59,060 bases of DNA from Alphaproteobacteria bacterium (GTDB lineage Bacteria > Pseudomonadota > Alphaproteobacteria > UBA2966), in assembly GCA_021296255.1 (NCBI GenBank), contig JAGWAU010000008.1:1-59060 (forward strand), in the 5' to 3' direction. Under the pieces are notes generated by a model that saw nothing but the letters and a program-made list of their open reading frames with translations, had not been told where the DNA came from and searched no databases. The position numbers and the translations under genes were made by a program. Below are positions 44,269 through 52,999 of the stretch, piece after piece (positions within the stretch are counted from its first letter, which is position 1; each line of letters begins with the position of its first letter).

Positions 44269-45120
44269 TCAGGTGTTCTGGTCAAGCGTCTCCCGGTAGG
44301 GGATCCACTTGCTTTCGAGCCACAGCAGGCCCTTGTTGATGAAGTAGCCGATAACGCCGATGACGACGATCCCGACCATGATCTGCTCGGTCTTCAGCTG
44401 ATAGCGCCCGTCTTGAATGAGAAAGCCGAGCCCGGCATCCGCCAGGATGAGTTCGGCTGCGACCAGCACGATGAACGCCATTCCCGCGCCCAGACGCAAT
44501 CCCACGACAACGCGGGGCAGGGCGCTGCGCATGATCACATGCCAGAAGATCTGTTGCCGGCTGACGCCCAGGGTCAGGGCCGCCCAGATGTGCACCCGTT
44601 CGACGCCGCGAAAGCCGCTGACGGTGTTGAGCACGATGGGGAAGAACGCCCCATACATGATGATCGCGACCTTCGATTCTTCACCGAGGCCGAGCCACAT
44701 GATGGCCAATGGGATCCAGGCGATGGGTGGAATTGGGCGCACCAGCTCGATCCAGGGATCGACCAGGTGGAACATGGGACGCCAAAGCCCGATCAGCATC
44801 CCCAGCGGAAGTGCGACGAGCACCGCGAGCAGGAACCCGGCGATGACTCGACCGAGGCTGACGACGATGTGCACGAACAAAGTGCCGTCGACCACCATCT
44901 CGACCATGAGACTGAATACCCGCGCCGGCCCGGGAAGGAAGAACTCCGTGACCCACTGGGCGCTCACCACGAGCTGCCAAACGATGAACAGCCCGGCGAG
45001 TGAGATCAGGGTGTAGAGGTACGCGCTCCGCCCGCGCCTTGTCGCGGCCTTCGCCCGAGGCGTTTCGACATCTTGAGTTGCGTCACCGCTGGTCAACGGC
45101 GCTGTCTCCAGATACGGCAC
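44269..45120 (-). CDS. ABC transporter permease, NitT/TauT type (second copy)
   Basis: A 283-residue six-helix permease with the EAA loop AALTLGVSRQQIFWHVIMRSALP and IELVRPIPPIAWIPLAIMWLGLG. It is a paralogue of the permease at 38815. Its own unit supplies an ATPase but no binding protein, whereas the plus-strand unit supplies a binding protein but no ATPase. Either two related systems share parts, or the permeases form a heterodimer. It starts 82 bases after the dioxygenase beta subunit. Confidence 0.9.
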   Translation of the reverse strand: MPYLETAPLTSGDATQDVETPRAKAATRRGRSAYLYTLISLAGLFIVWQLVVSAQWVTEFFLPGPARVFSLMVEMVVDGTLFVHIVVSLGRVIAGFLLAVLVALPLGMLIGLWRPMFHLVDPWIELVRPIPPIAWIPLAIMWLGLGEESKVAIIMYGAFFPIVLNTVSGFRGVERVHIWAALTLGVSRQQIFWHVIMRSALPRVVVGLRLGAGMAFIVLVAAELILADAGLGFLIQDGRYQLKTEQIMVGIVVIGVIGYFINKGLLWLESKWIPYRETLDQNT

Positions 45121-45202
45121 ACGGTCCTGCGAGCGTAGGGACCGGCCTATACCCTGTCAATTGATGGGGGTTGCCGACGAGCAGGTCGGTGAGGCGAGCC
45201 CC

Positions 45203-45661
45203 TCAGATCGGGATGTGGGAACCGGAGGCCAGGCGTCGGGTGTCGAGCACCACCTCGCGGCTGGCCAGAAGGGGCGTGCCGCCGCCGGTCGTGACCTGGT
45301 CCTTGTAGGTTCCGACCGCGAACAGGCGCGTGTCTCCGTCGTACCACGTGTGATAGACGGTCACGGTGCTGCGGACGGGCACCACCCCGTTCGCGGCCGC
45401 CCCGATCCGGATCATGCTGGCGACGCGCCGCATATGCGCAATGGCGACTTCGTGGGTTTCCACCGCCTTCAGCAATTCCAGGAAGTTGTCGCGGGTCTGG
45501 AACATCCACTCCATGGGTTTGCGGAGTTCCTCGCTGTACGCCGTGATGCGATAGGTGAATTCCGGCGTGCAGAGGGCGATGTAGTCGTCGAATCTCTCCT
45601 CGTCCAAAAGGGCGCACGAGTCGTAGATCAGACCGGAAATGCGGTCCCGATCGACTGTCAA
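45203..45661 (-). CDS. Aromatic-ring-hydroxylating dioxygenase beta subunit
   Basis: A 152-residue SnoaL/NTF2-like beta subunit. It has the typical opening IYDSCALLDEERFDDYIALC, then RITAYSEELRKPM and a beta-sheet half with RSTVTVYHTWYDGDTRLFAVG and LASREVVLDTRRL. Beta subunits brace the alpha3-beta3 hexamer. It is 19 bases downstream of the alpha subunit on the same strand, so it belongs to the same enzyme. The ferredoxin and reductase components are not encoded in the window. Confidence 0.87.
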   Translation of the reverse strand: MTVDRDRISGLIYDSCALLDEERFDDYIALCTPEFTYRITAYSEELRKPMEWMFQTRDNFLELLKAVETHEVAIAHMRRVASMIRIGAAANGVVPVRSTVTVYHTWYDGDTRLFAVGTYKDQVTTGGGTPLLASREVVLDTRRLASGSHIPI

Positions 45662-45680
45662 CGAGGGTCTCCCGAACGCC

Positions 45681-46892
45681 TCATTCCGCGGCTTCCGGAA
45701 GGACGGGTCCGAACGGCTGGCTCTGATCCCGTCTCATCAGGCGCGACCACTCCTTCCACCACGTCCGGGCCGCGATATCGTCCTGGGACAGGTTGTCTTC
45801 CTCCCGGCACCAGTAGGTGTACGGCACCCGACCGCCGTAAATGGCTTCCCGCTGGAGAGTCACGCCGAGGCAGTCCTCGGGGAGATTGCGGCCGAACGGA
45901 CCCCAAATCGAATGGTAGTCCCGGATGCGGCGCATACGGTTTTCTTCCGGCTCTCCCTTGATACCGAGGGCCCGGTACTGCACCAGGGTCTCGGTCGGCG
46001 TCAGCGGAATCTGGTTGTCGATTCGGACGACCGTACCGCGCGTCAGGAACGTGAGGTCGGGAAAGACGTCGGTGATCTGGAATTCATCCTCCTTCATGCC
46101 GGGCAGGGCTAGACTGTCGTCCCGGTTTTCCCAGCCGGGATACTTGTCGTACTCCACCGAGTAGCGGTCGACCGTAAAATGCCCGTTCGGGAAGGTATGC
46201 CAGTTGCGGCTGTAATACTCGGGAATCTGGAGGCTGGTCCTGCGGTTCGCAACGTGCATGAACTCGTGGTAGAGGTCCATATTGGTCTCCATCCAGTTCT
46301 TCCAGTTGCATTTCAGGTTCAACTCGAAGAAATCGATGACCTCCATCTCGACGGTGTCGATCATCTCCCTCTGCAGGAACATGCTGTCGCCGATGTATTC
46401 CTCGAGCGGCATGCAGTCCTCGTCGAGATTCACGAACACCAGGCCGTAGATGAGCCCGGTCCGCACCTCACGCAGCCCGCAGGCGTCCTGGCGCAAGCCA
46501 ACCGCGTCGAAGGCCTCCGGGCGGGGGCGGCTGACGCATTCCCCCGTGGTCGGGTCGTAGGTCCAGAGATGATACATGCACTGCCAGGCCCGCAGATTGC
46601 CGGCCGGCCGCCGCAGCACCGCCGCGCCGCGATGGGAGCAGGAGTTGACGAAGCTTCGGATCACGCCGTCCTTGCCGCGCGCGACCACGAGGGGCGTGTC
46701 CGCCACCGACGCCGTGCGGTAGTCGTACGCTTCGGGAATCTCGCTCTCGTGCAGAACGAAGCGCCAGGTTTTCGAAAGGATCTTCTCCTTCTCCTCCGCG
46801 AAGATGCCTTGGTCATGGTAAACCCGGTTATCGACGAAATGGGTGCTCGGCAATTGGGGCGAGCGGGTGTATTCGGCGGCGGTGCGGGACAT
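45681..46892 (-). CDS. Rieske aromatic-ring-hydroxylating dioxygenase alpha subunit
   Basis: A 403-residue terminal oxygenase. The Rieske [2Fe-2S] ligands are Cys85/His87 (SCSHRGA) and Cys105/His108 (QCMYHLW). The mononuclear iron site is in NMDLYHEFMHVAN: Asp206, His209 and His213. The histidines are three residues apart (H-x3-H), not the H-x4-H of naphthalene dioxygenase, although a three-residue spacing is known from carbazole dioxygenase. The substrate is unknown. Together with the beta subunit and the neighbouring hydrolases it suggests attack on an aromatic or N-heterocyclic ring. Confidence 0.92.
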   Translation of the reverse strand: MSRTAAEYTRSPQLPSTHFVDNRVYHDQGIFAEEKEKILSKTWRFVLHESEIPEAYDYRTASVADTPLVVARGKDGVIRSFVNSCSHRGAAVLRRPAGNLRAWQCMYHLWTYDPTTGECVSRPRPEAFDAVGLRQDACGLREVRTGLIYGLVFVNLDEDCMPLEEYIGDSMFLQREMIDTVEMEVIDFFELNLKCNWKNWMETNMDLYHEFMHVANRRTSLQIPEYYSRNWHTFPNGHFTVDRYSVEYDKYPGWENRDDSLALPGMKEDEFQITDVFPDLTFLTRGTVVRIDNQIPLTPTETLVQYRALGIKGEPEENRMRRIRDYHSIWGPFGRNLPEDCLGVTLQREAIYGGRVPYTYWCREEDNLSQDDIAARTWWKEWSRLMRRDQSQPFGPVLPEAAE

Positions 46893-46937
46893 CCCGATGT
46901 TCCTTCAGGTTCGACTTGAGTCAGACAAAGGCGCGAT

Positions 46938-48311
46938 TCAGGCGGTCCGCGCGCGCAAGGGAGGCGTGACCTGATCGCCGCCCATGATTTCGGCGACCTT
47001 CTCGCGGGTGTAGACGTTACTCCACATGCTGTACGACTTCTCGAGGGCCGTCGGCTTGATATCGTCGTTGAGGGCGAGTTCGACGGGCTCGCCCTCGATC
47101 AGCACATCCTTGATTCGGGACTTGTCCTGAAGGATCCGCACGTCCGCGAGCGGATCGCCGTCGACCACCAGAATGTCGGCGCGGCGGCCGGGTTCCAGCA
47201 GGCCCACCTCGTCGCCACGGCGGACGAATTCCGCATTGACGCGCGTGGCGCTCTGGAGCGCCTCGGCGGGCGAGAACCCGAGATATGTCACGTAGTGCTC
47301 CAGTTCGCGGGCGTTCCATTCGCCGTAGGGCGTGACGGCGAAACCGCAATCGGTTCCATAGAGGAAAGGCACGCCGGCTTCCCGCGCCTTGGGCAGGACG
47401 ATCCGGGCCGATTCAAGTTCCCGCCTGTGGGCATCGGGGAAGCCTGGATAGCACCCGTCGCCGGGTTGGGTGAAGTCGATGTCGTTGACCACGAGGCTGA
47501 GGGTTGGGCAGATGTAGCAGCCGTTCTCCACGATCGCTTCGAGACCTTCGTCATCCATCCATGAGCCGTGCAGGATCACGTCGACGCCGGCCCGAGCCGA
47601 GTAGAGAATGGCTTCCGCCCCTCTGGCATGCACGACGACCTTCTTTCCGAGCCGGTGCGCTTCTGTGACCATCGCCGTCGTCTCTTCCTGGTTATAGCCC
47701 GAGATCAGCCCCGTCGCCGGGTTCATGGCGTCGCCGTCCATGGCGATCTTGATGAAGTCCACGCCCTGCTTCACCTGGGTCCGGATCTCGGCGATACCTT
47801 CCTCTGCCGTGCGGGCGAGGACGCCGATGGAGGTCACGGGGACGCCGATGAACGTGGGATACCAGTCGGACAGGCCTTGACGGTTGGTGATCTGCCGGCC
47901 CGACGTCGTCACCCGTGGTCCGATGAACATGCCGGACTCGATAGCATCGCGGATGGCCAATGTGACCACGCCGGTGGTCGCCGGATCGGCAATCGACGTG
48001 AAGCCCGCCTTGAGGACTCGCTGGGCCGAGTAAAGGCCCCGCAACGCCCGGAATTCGACGGACGCAAAGAGGTCGATGTCTTCCTCGGTCTGGGCGTTCC
48101 CGTAGGACAGATGAACGTGGGCGTCGATCAGGCCGGGGAGCACGAAGTAGTCGGAATAATCGAGCGTTTCGTCGCCGCCGACAGGGGGCGGCGCCTGGTC
48201 CGAGGGTCCGATGAAGGTGATGCGGCCGTCTTCGGCGACGAGGGTTTGATCGGCCTTCGCGTTGTCCTCAGCGGCTGTGAACAGCTTGCCGCATTTGATG
48301 TACCGCTTCAT
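46938..48311 (-). CDS. Metal-dependent amidohydrolase (second of the island)
   Basis: A 457-residue TIM-barrel amidohydrolase: GLIDAHVHLSYGN (HxH), DFIKIAMDGDAMNP (bridging Lys), KKVVVHARGAEAI, VDVILHGSWMDDEG and LYGTDCGFAV, ending EPGRRADILVVDGDPLADV. It is a paralogue of the enzyme at 36435 (both share the GVTSLG-like barrel order and the same tail) and likely handles a related substrate. It is the first gene of the long minus-strand run towards 40845, 45 bases before the Rieske alpha gene. Confidence 0.88.
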   Translation of the reverse strand: MKRYIKCGKLFTAAEDNAKADQTLVAEDGRITFIGPSDQAPPPVGGDETLDYSDYFVLPGLIDAHVHLSYGNAQTEEDIDLFASVEFRALRGLYSAQRVLKAGFTSIADPATTGVVTLAIRDAIESGMFIGPRVTTSGRQITNRQGLSDWYPTFIGVPVTSIGVLARTAEEGIAEIRTQVKQGVDFIKIAMDGDAMNPATGLISGYNQEETTAMVTEAHRLGKKVVVHARGAEAILYSARAGVDVILHGSWMDDEGLEAIVENGCYICPTLSLVVNDIDFTQPGDGCYPGFPDAHRRELESARIVLPKAREAGVPFLYGTDCGFAVTPYGEWNARELEHYVTYLGFSPAEALQSATRVNAEFVRRGDEVGLLEPGRRADILVVDGDPLADVRILQDKSRIKDVLIEGEPVELALNDDIKPTALEKSYSMWSNVYTREKVAEIMGGDQVTPPLRARTA

Positions 48312-48460
48312 ATCAGGGTCCCTTTTCGGCCGCTTTCGGGTTCCGGAACAAAGTATTCGGCGGCCGCGCCATCAGATCGGCGCATTACATCAACGATAAA
48401 ATAGTTTAGCGCCAATTCCGCCCCGTGGGTATCGAGGCGCCTGAAACGCGCTGATCAGCG

Positions 48461-49096
48461 TCAGTCGAAGAAGTCGATGGCGATCCGGAGAAAGGTCTCG
48501 GTCCGCTCGAAGGCGGGTCCGTGTCTGCAGCGGGCGAGCGCGTGAACGTCCGCATGTTCAAGGATCTCGGCCATCGGATAGGTCGTCTCTTCGATCGGAA
48601 ACGCGAGATCCGACCGGCCGTGAACGATGGTGACGGGGCAGGTCACGGCACGTAGCTCGTCGTCGCCGAGGATCGTGGGTGCGAGCGGGGCCCGCTTGTC
48701 GCCGCTGAAGACCTTCTCGAAGTACTCGGCGTAGTCGCCCTCTCCGAGCACGGCCATGCGGCTGTCCGGCAGGTCGTCGGTGATGATGCCGTGATCATGG
48801 AACAGAACCTGCAGCGACTTTCGCAGATCGTTCCGTGACCGCGGGGAGGTCCAGAGCCGGTCCCTGTGCGGGTTTGGCGCCAGCGGCCGGCCCATGGGGC
48901 AGGTCAGCAGCACCTTGGTCAGGCGCTCGTTCTTCGCCGCCAGGCGCAGGGCGAAGGTCGCCGAGATCGAATGGCCGAGAAGACCCACGGGGCCCTCCGG
49001 AATTTCGTCCAGGACCGCTTGCATCTGGTCGAGCCAGAGCCGGTAGTCGAAGAATGGCGCCGATTTCTTTCGGCCCGATCGGCCGGAACCGATCAT
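48461..49096 (-). pseudogene. Alpha/beta hydrolase lacking its N-terminus
   Basis: 211 residues from ATG 49096, starting MIGSGRSGRK, which in this family corresponds to the loop after strand beta-4. The nucleophile elbow GHSIS (Ser43), the acid in VHGRSDLAF and the His in ARCRHGPAFE are kept, but the first strands with the oxyanion-hole HG motif are missing. Homology continues upstream in frame as LGWLTAEFETREPLAERYHV to about 49153. No usable start exists there, and a stop in the same frame precedes it. The break falls at the end of the neighbouring hydrolase gene (stop 49170), so a deletion fused the two loci. Confidence 0.65.
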
Positions 49097-49169
49097 GTCG
49101 GTGGCATAGACGTGATAGCGCTCGGCGAGCGGCTCGCGGGTCTCGAATTCTGCGGTCAGCCATCCAAGC

Positions 49170-50015
49170 TCACGGGGCGTCGAAGAACTCCCGCAAGTGG
49201 CGCGTTACGGCCCGCGGCTTCTCGAAGGCGATCCAGTGCCAGGCCGCGGGGAAATAGAAGACCTCCATGGTGTCGATCCATGGCGCCGCGATGTCGTTGA
49301 CCACCGGGTCGAGCGCGATGTCCCGTCGACCCCAGAGCACGCGGACGGGACAGGTGATGCGGCCGGGTGTCACATGACGGCGCCGGGGAATCTCCTTCAC
49401 GATCTCGCGGTAGTAGTTGAGCGCCGCGGTGGCGGTCCCCGGCTTCTCGAAGGCTTCGCGGTACACCGCCACGTCTTCCGGCGGCATCACGCGGGCGAGA
49501 CGTATGGTGCCGTCGCGGAACTGCGCCTTGTAGTTCTCCTCGGGAAAGTCCGGCAGCAGGTTGAGGAATACGTACCAGCTCTTGCGCTGTTGTTCGGCGT
49601 GGGTCAGCCAGGCCCGGATCCAGGCGTCCGGATGGGGTGCGTTGAGGATGGCGAGTTTCCTGACCCGATCCGGCCAGTCCATGGCCAGTTGATAGGCCAC
49701 TATGCCGCCCCAGTCGTGTCCGGCGACATAGGCCGGACCGCCGAGACGGTCGATGAGGTCCCGCATGTCGGTGGCCAGGGTGGCCGTGTCATAGCCGGTG
49801 GCCGGCTTTTCCGATTCGTTGAAGCCCCGCATGTCCACGGCGACGATTCTGAACTGCCGAGACAACGGGCCGATCTGCTTTCGCCACGACCACCAGAACT
49901 CGGGAAAGCCGTGCATGAGGAGCACGAGAGGGCCGTCCCCCTTCTCCACCCAGTGGAGCTCGACGCCGTTCACGCGCGCTCTTTGATGCGAGACCCCGTC
50001 CAGTGTGACCGTCAC
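49170..50015 (-). CDS. Epoxide hydrolase/haloacetate dehalogenase-type alpha/beta hydrolase
   Basis: A 281-residue hydrolase with the epoxide-hydrolase loop MHGFPEFWWSW (HGFPE 35-39), nucleophile Asp101 in GHDWGGIVA, the acid region LWGRRDIALDP and His260 in AAWHWIAFEKP. Asp nucleophiles occur in epoxide hydrolases and dehalogenases, which form ester intermediates. Tyr cap-domain residues (SWYVF and LNYYRE) favour an epoxide hydrolase. It lies between the broken hydrolase and the 2OG-oxygenase-like gene on one strand. Confidence 0.87.
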   Translation of the reverse strand: MTVTLDGVSHQRARVNGVELHWVEKGDGPLVLLMHGFPEFWWSWRKQIGPLSRQFRIVAVDMRGFNESEKPATGYDTATLATDMRDLIDRLGGPAYVAGHDWGGIVAYQLAMDWPDRVRKLAILNAPHPDAWIRAWLTHAEQQRKSWYVFLNLLPDFPEENYKAQFRDGTIRLARVMPPEDVAVYREAFEKPGTATAALNYYREIVKEIPRRRHVTPGRITCPVRVLWGRRDIALDPVVNDIAAPWIDTMEVFYFPAAWHWIAFEKPRAVTRHLREFFDAP

Positions 50016-50036
50016 GATGAATCGTCCCGGCGGTCG

Positions 50037-51134
50037 TTAGTGATATTCGACGGGCGGCGCGTGGTAGTAGGCATCCACGATGGCGCGCGCCAGGGTGACG
50101 TTGTCCGGGTTCGGACTCCCGAGCAACCCGCGGTCCATCAGGTCCTCTGTCAGGCGTCCGGTAATGAACTCGATCGTCAGATCGTTGGAGCGGTCGGACC
50201 AGGTCTGCCGCTCCGTCTCGTCTCGGAAACAGTAAGCCTTCCAAGAAACGGAAAATCGCATCTCGTCCCAGCCGTATGTCCCGACGACCGCGCCGTCGGA
50301 ACCGACCACGCGCCACTTGCGGTCATCGCCGAACCGCAGGACCTGGCCGCGTTCGAGAGGCGCCGGCAGACCTTCAGGGTCGTATATCGGCCGGACCTCG
50401 TGATAGATGCTGTCGGTATCCATGAGCAGTGCGGTGTTGGGCCGTTGCGGAGCGGTTACGGGCGCGCCCCCGGGTCCGTCCGGGTAGAACCGGAATTCCC
50501 CTCCCTCACAGACATTGAAGAAATTGACCGCCGTGGCGATCGGCAGGCGCCATTCGTCGAACAGCCGTGAATGGTGCATGCAGATGAGCAGCCATTGCGG
50601 TGTCGTGCTCCGGTTCACGCCGCGGAATTCCGTAATGTCGGTATGCGGGCCAAGCCATTGACCGGCGACGTATAGATTTGCGAGCACGGCGACCGGCACG
50701 ATCACGGGCCGATCGAGGAGATCCCGGGCGCCGGCGACGAACGCTTCGTGGTAAAGCAGGGAGTCGGCTTCGGGATGGCGAGACTCGTCGCGCGCGACGA
50801 AAGCGAGGTCGGCGTAGGTTTCCCGGAATTGGCAGGTGAACGCCCGCTCGAAGTCGAGCCAATCCACATGCGTCGGATCATAGGGCTTGTCGTTCTCGTT
50901 CCCGCGCTGACGGGCGAGATCGTAGAAACACTCGAACCGTTCGGGCAGACCGGCGCCGATCTCGGTCGACGACATTTCGGCGCTGGCCATGCGGTACGTG
51001 CCGACCCGCTCGCACAGGGCCATGATCGCATGCAGGTCGCGTTCGCGAAGAACGGGCTCGACGAGGCGATAGGTCCCGTATCCCGCGATTGATCCGTCCC
51101 ACGGATCGTGAGTCGCTTCTGCTTGCGCCGACAC
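50037..51134 (-). CDS. Putative 2-oxoglutarate/Fe(II) oxygenase-like protein
   Basis: A 365-residue protein I do not recognise by name. A jelly-roll iron site can be proposed from GPHTDITEF (His164, Asp166), EGGEFRFYPDG (210-220) and MDTDSIYHEVRP (His245), the order seen in prolyl-hydroxylase-like oxygenases. An N-terminal region (1-140) with many charged helices is unassigned. The C-terminal segment TWSDRSNDLTIEFITGRL is also unfamiliar. It is 21 bases upstream of the epoxide hydrolase and 6 bases from the next small gene, so it is probably in the same transcript. Confidence 0.65.
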   Translation of the reverse strand: MSAQAEATHDPWDGSIAGYGTYRLVEPVLRERDLHAIMALCERVGTYRMASAEMSSTEIGAGLPERFECFYDLARQRGNENDKPYDPTHVDWLDFERAFTCQFRETYADLAFVARDESRHPEADSLLYHEAFVAGARDLLDRPVIVPVAVLANLYVAGQWLGPHTDITEFRGVNRSTTPQWLLICMHHSRLFDEWRLPIATAVNFFNVCEGGEFRFYPDGPGGAPVTAPQRPNTALLMDTDSIYHEVRPIYDPEGLPAPLERGQVLRFGDDRKWRVVGSDGAVVGTYGWDEMRFSVSWKAYCFRDETERQTWSDRSNDLTIEFITGRLTEDLMDRGLLGSPNPDNVTLARAIVDAYYHAPPVEYH

Positions 51135-51140
51135 CGTGTC

Positions 51141-51479
51141 TCAGCCTCCTTCGCCGCCGAGATCGGGCATCCATGGAAACGGTCTCTCGCGGTGCTGGTA
51201 CAGCAGATCCTCCGCGAGGAGCTTGATCCTCGGCGATGCCCGTTTCATCGCATCTTGAACGAACTTGGCTTCGTTGGGCAACAGGCCGGGCTTTTCCGCG
51301 GCCAGCGCCAGCATGCGGATCGCCGTCAGCATGGTCGCGCCGGCCTCGGCACGCTCGCTGTGACCCCGGCGCAGAGTGAAGCAGAACCAGCGGGCCATCA
51401 GGGGCAGTTCCGGGCGTCCGCCCGTGTCAACCTGTTCGAACAGGCGTTCGAAATCGGCGATCAGATCTTCGTTGGCCAT
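51141..51479 (-). CDS. Small conserved-looking helical protein, function unknown
   Basis: A 112-residue protein starting MANEDLIADFERLFEQVDTG. It is almost entirely alpha-helical by composition and ends with a short Pro/Gly tail. Contains RWFCFTLRRGHSERAEAGA and DAMKRASPRIKLLAEDLL. No domain is recognised. Only 6 bases separate its stop from the start of the next gene at 51134, so it heads the unit with the oxygenase-like and hydrolase genes. ATG 51479 is preferred to a longer form that runs through a GC-rich leader. Confidence 0.6.
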   Translation of the reverse strand: MANEDLIADFERLFEQVDTGGRPELPLMARWFCFTLRRGHSERAEAGATMLTAIRMLALAAEKPGLLPNEAKFVQDAMKRASPRIKLLAEDLLYQHRERPFPWMPDLGGEGG

Positions 51480-51617
51480 GGCGTCCTCTCTTTGTCGCCG
51501 CCGCGGCCCGAGTGTAGCATCACGCCGCACCGGCGGGGGGACGGGATCCCGTTATCTGGATCCGGCGGGTGTGGTGGCCTCGACCCGATACGGACGCCGT
51601 GGAAGGAGATGCCCGGA

Positions 51618-52592
51618 ATGCCGGCGGCGGAACGGAACGGCGATGCGCGGGAACTTCCCGCCACCTTTTTCTGGGGTGCCGCGATCATCGTGATCTCCGA
51701 AATCCTGCTCGCCTTGGACGTCGCGTTCCGGGGTGGCGCCGTCGCGCCTTATGAGGCCATTCCGTCACCCGACGGTGTACTTCCGTCGATTGCCCGTGGC
51801 GCGGCCGTATTCCTGACCCCATTGTGCTGGACCGGACTGCTGTTTCTGCTCGACGGGTTGCTCCATCGGTGCGTGCGCCAGGGTACCTCGCCGATCCGAA
51901 ACAGGCCGTGGCGGTTCGCCGCGATCTATCTGATCAGCATTCCGGTCTGGCTGATCTTCGATTGGGTGAACTTCCGATACATCGGCGCTTGGCGGTATCA
52001 CGGTCTCCCGGAAGACCTCTTCATTCGGTACGCGGGGTACTTCCTGGCGTTCGGTGCCATCTGCCCGGGCATGTTCCTGATTGCCGACATCGTTCAACGG
52101 ACGCGGGTGGCCCGCCTGCGCGGCCCGGTTCTCGCTCCCAACGCTGCCGTCCGTGTCATTCTGATCGCGGCCGGCGGCGCGATGGCGCTGTACCCGTTTC
52201 TCGTGCGTGATCCTGTCGGCAGCCTGACCTTGTGGCTGGGCTGGTTCTTTCTGCTCGATCCCATCAACGAGCGAATCGGCGCGCCGAGCATCTTTGGCGA
52301 CTGGCGGCAGGGGAGGTATGGACGCACTGTCTCGCTGATGGCCGCGGGCGCTATCTGCGGCCTGTTGTGGGAGTTCTGGAATTACTGGGCCGTCACGAAA
52401 TGGACCTACAACCTGCCGTTCCTCGGTCCGCTGGAGGAGATCGCGTACTTCGAGATGCCGGCATTGGGTTTTCTCGGATTCTTGCCGTTCGCCTTGGAGT
52501 GCTGGGCGATGGTTCAAACGATCCTGTGGCTGGCCCGGAGTCTCGGTCTCCGGCGTATCGAACCGTTGCCGTCGGCGGACGCGATCACCTGA
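51618..52592 (+). CDS. Multi-pass membrane protein, function unknown
   Basis: About 324 residues with at least seven hydrophobic helices (for example FFWGAAIIVISEILLALDVA, FRYIGAWRYHG between helices, LWLGWFFLLDPINERIGAPS and AAGAICGLLWEFWNYWAVTK). The motif LLWEFWNYWA with downstream TYNLPFLG suggests a conserved integral-membrane family, but I cannot name it. AAGGAG lies 9 bases before ATG 51618; an ATG at 51609 is too close to it. Divergent from the 51141 gene. Confidence 0.7.
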   Translation: MPAAERNGDARELPATFFWGAAIIVISEILLALDVAFRGGAVAPYEAIPSPDGVLPSIARGAAVFLTPLCWTGLLFLLDGLLHRCVRQGTSPIRNRPWRFAAIYLISIPVWLIFDWVNFRYIGAWRYHGLPEDLFIRYAGYFLAFGAICPGMFLIADIVQRTRVARLRGPVLAPNAAVRVILIAAGGAMALYPFLVRDPVGSLTLWLGWFFLLDPINERIGAPSIFGDWRQGRYGRTVSLMAAGAICGLLWEFWNYWAVTKWTYNLPFLGPLEEIAYFEMPALGFLGFLPFALECWAMVQTILWLARSLGLRRIEPLPSADAIT

Positions 52593-52670
52593 ATCCGGAA
52601 ACGCTCGGCGCCATACCTGGCCGTGCTATGCTGGCTCTGCCCTCTGAGACTACTCGAAATGGGACAGGCG

Positions 52671-52817
52671 ATGCGGGCGCTCATCGGCCGGCTGCTTTGT
52701 CTGATTGGTATTCACGACTATCAAGTGATCGACACCACGTTCGGATTCGGTCCGAACAGCAGCGTGTCGCGCGTGGAATGTCGGCGCTGCGGACGCATGA
52801 ACATACGCCAGGCGTGA
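52671..52817 (+). CDS. Very small CxxC protein
   Basis: 48 residues, starting MRALIGRLLCLIGIHDYQVI and ending VECRRCGRMNIRQA with a CxxC knuckle. Short proteins of the form 'LxCLxGxHxY...CxxC' are common in proteobacteria and have no known role. An ATG at 52659 is also possible. Coding support rests only on this pattern and the spacing behind the membrane-protein gene. The following 180 bases (52818-52996) contain no gene; they lead to the amidohydrolase. Confidence 0.5.
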   Translation: MRALIGRLLCLIGIHDYQVIDTTFGFGPNSSVSRVECRRCGRMNIRQA

Positions 52818-52999
52818 CAGGAGGCGATAAACTGGCAGGGGGACGGTCACGGCCGAAGCGCCGGCAAGAAAGTACGCCACACTTTACAAGGTGACCTCTT
52901 GCAGAGGGTTGCCCTCGCACGTCCTCAATGCTTGTAGTTCGGTTCCTTTGGGCGTGTCATGCCAAGTAGTGGATTCAACAGCTGTTTTAGGGGGCGATG

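Noticed and set aside
48795..49163. 122-residue frame beginning ATG 49163 as the true start of the broken hydrolase
   Set aside because: It is in a different frame from the hydrolase core and has no hydrolase motifs.
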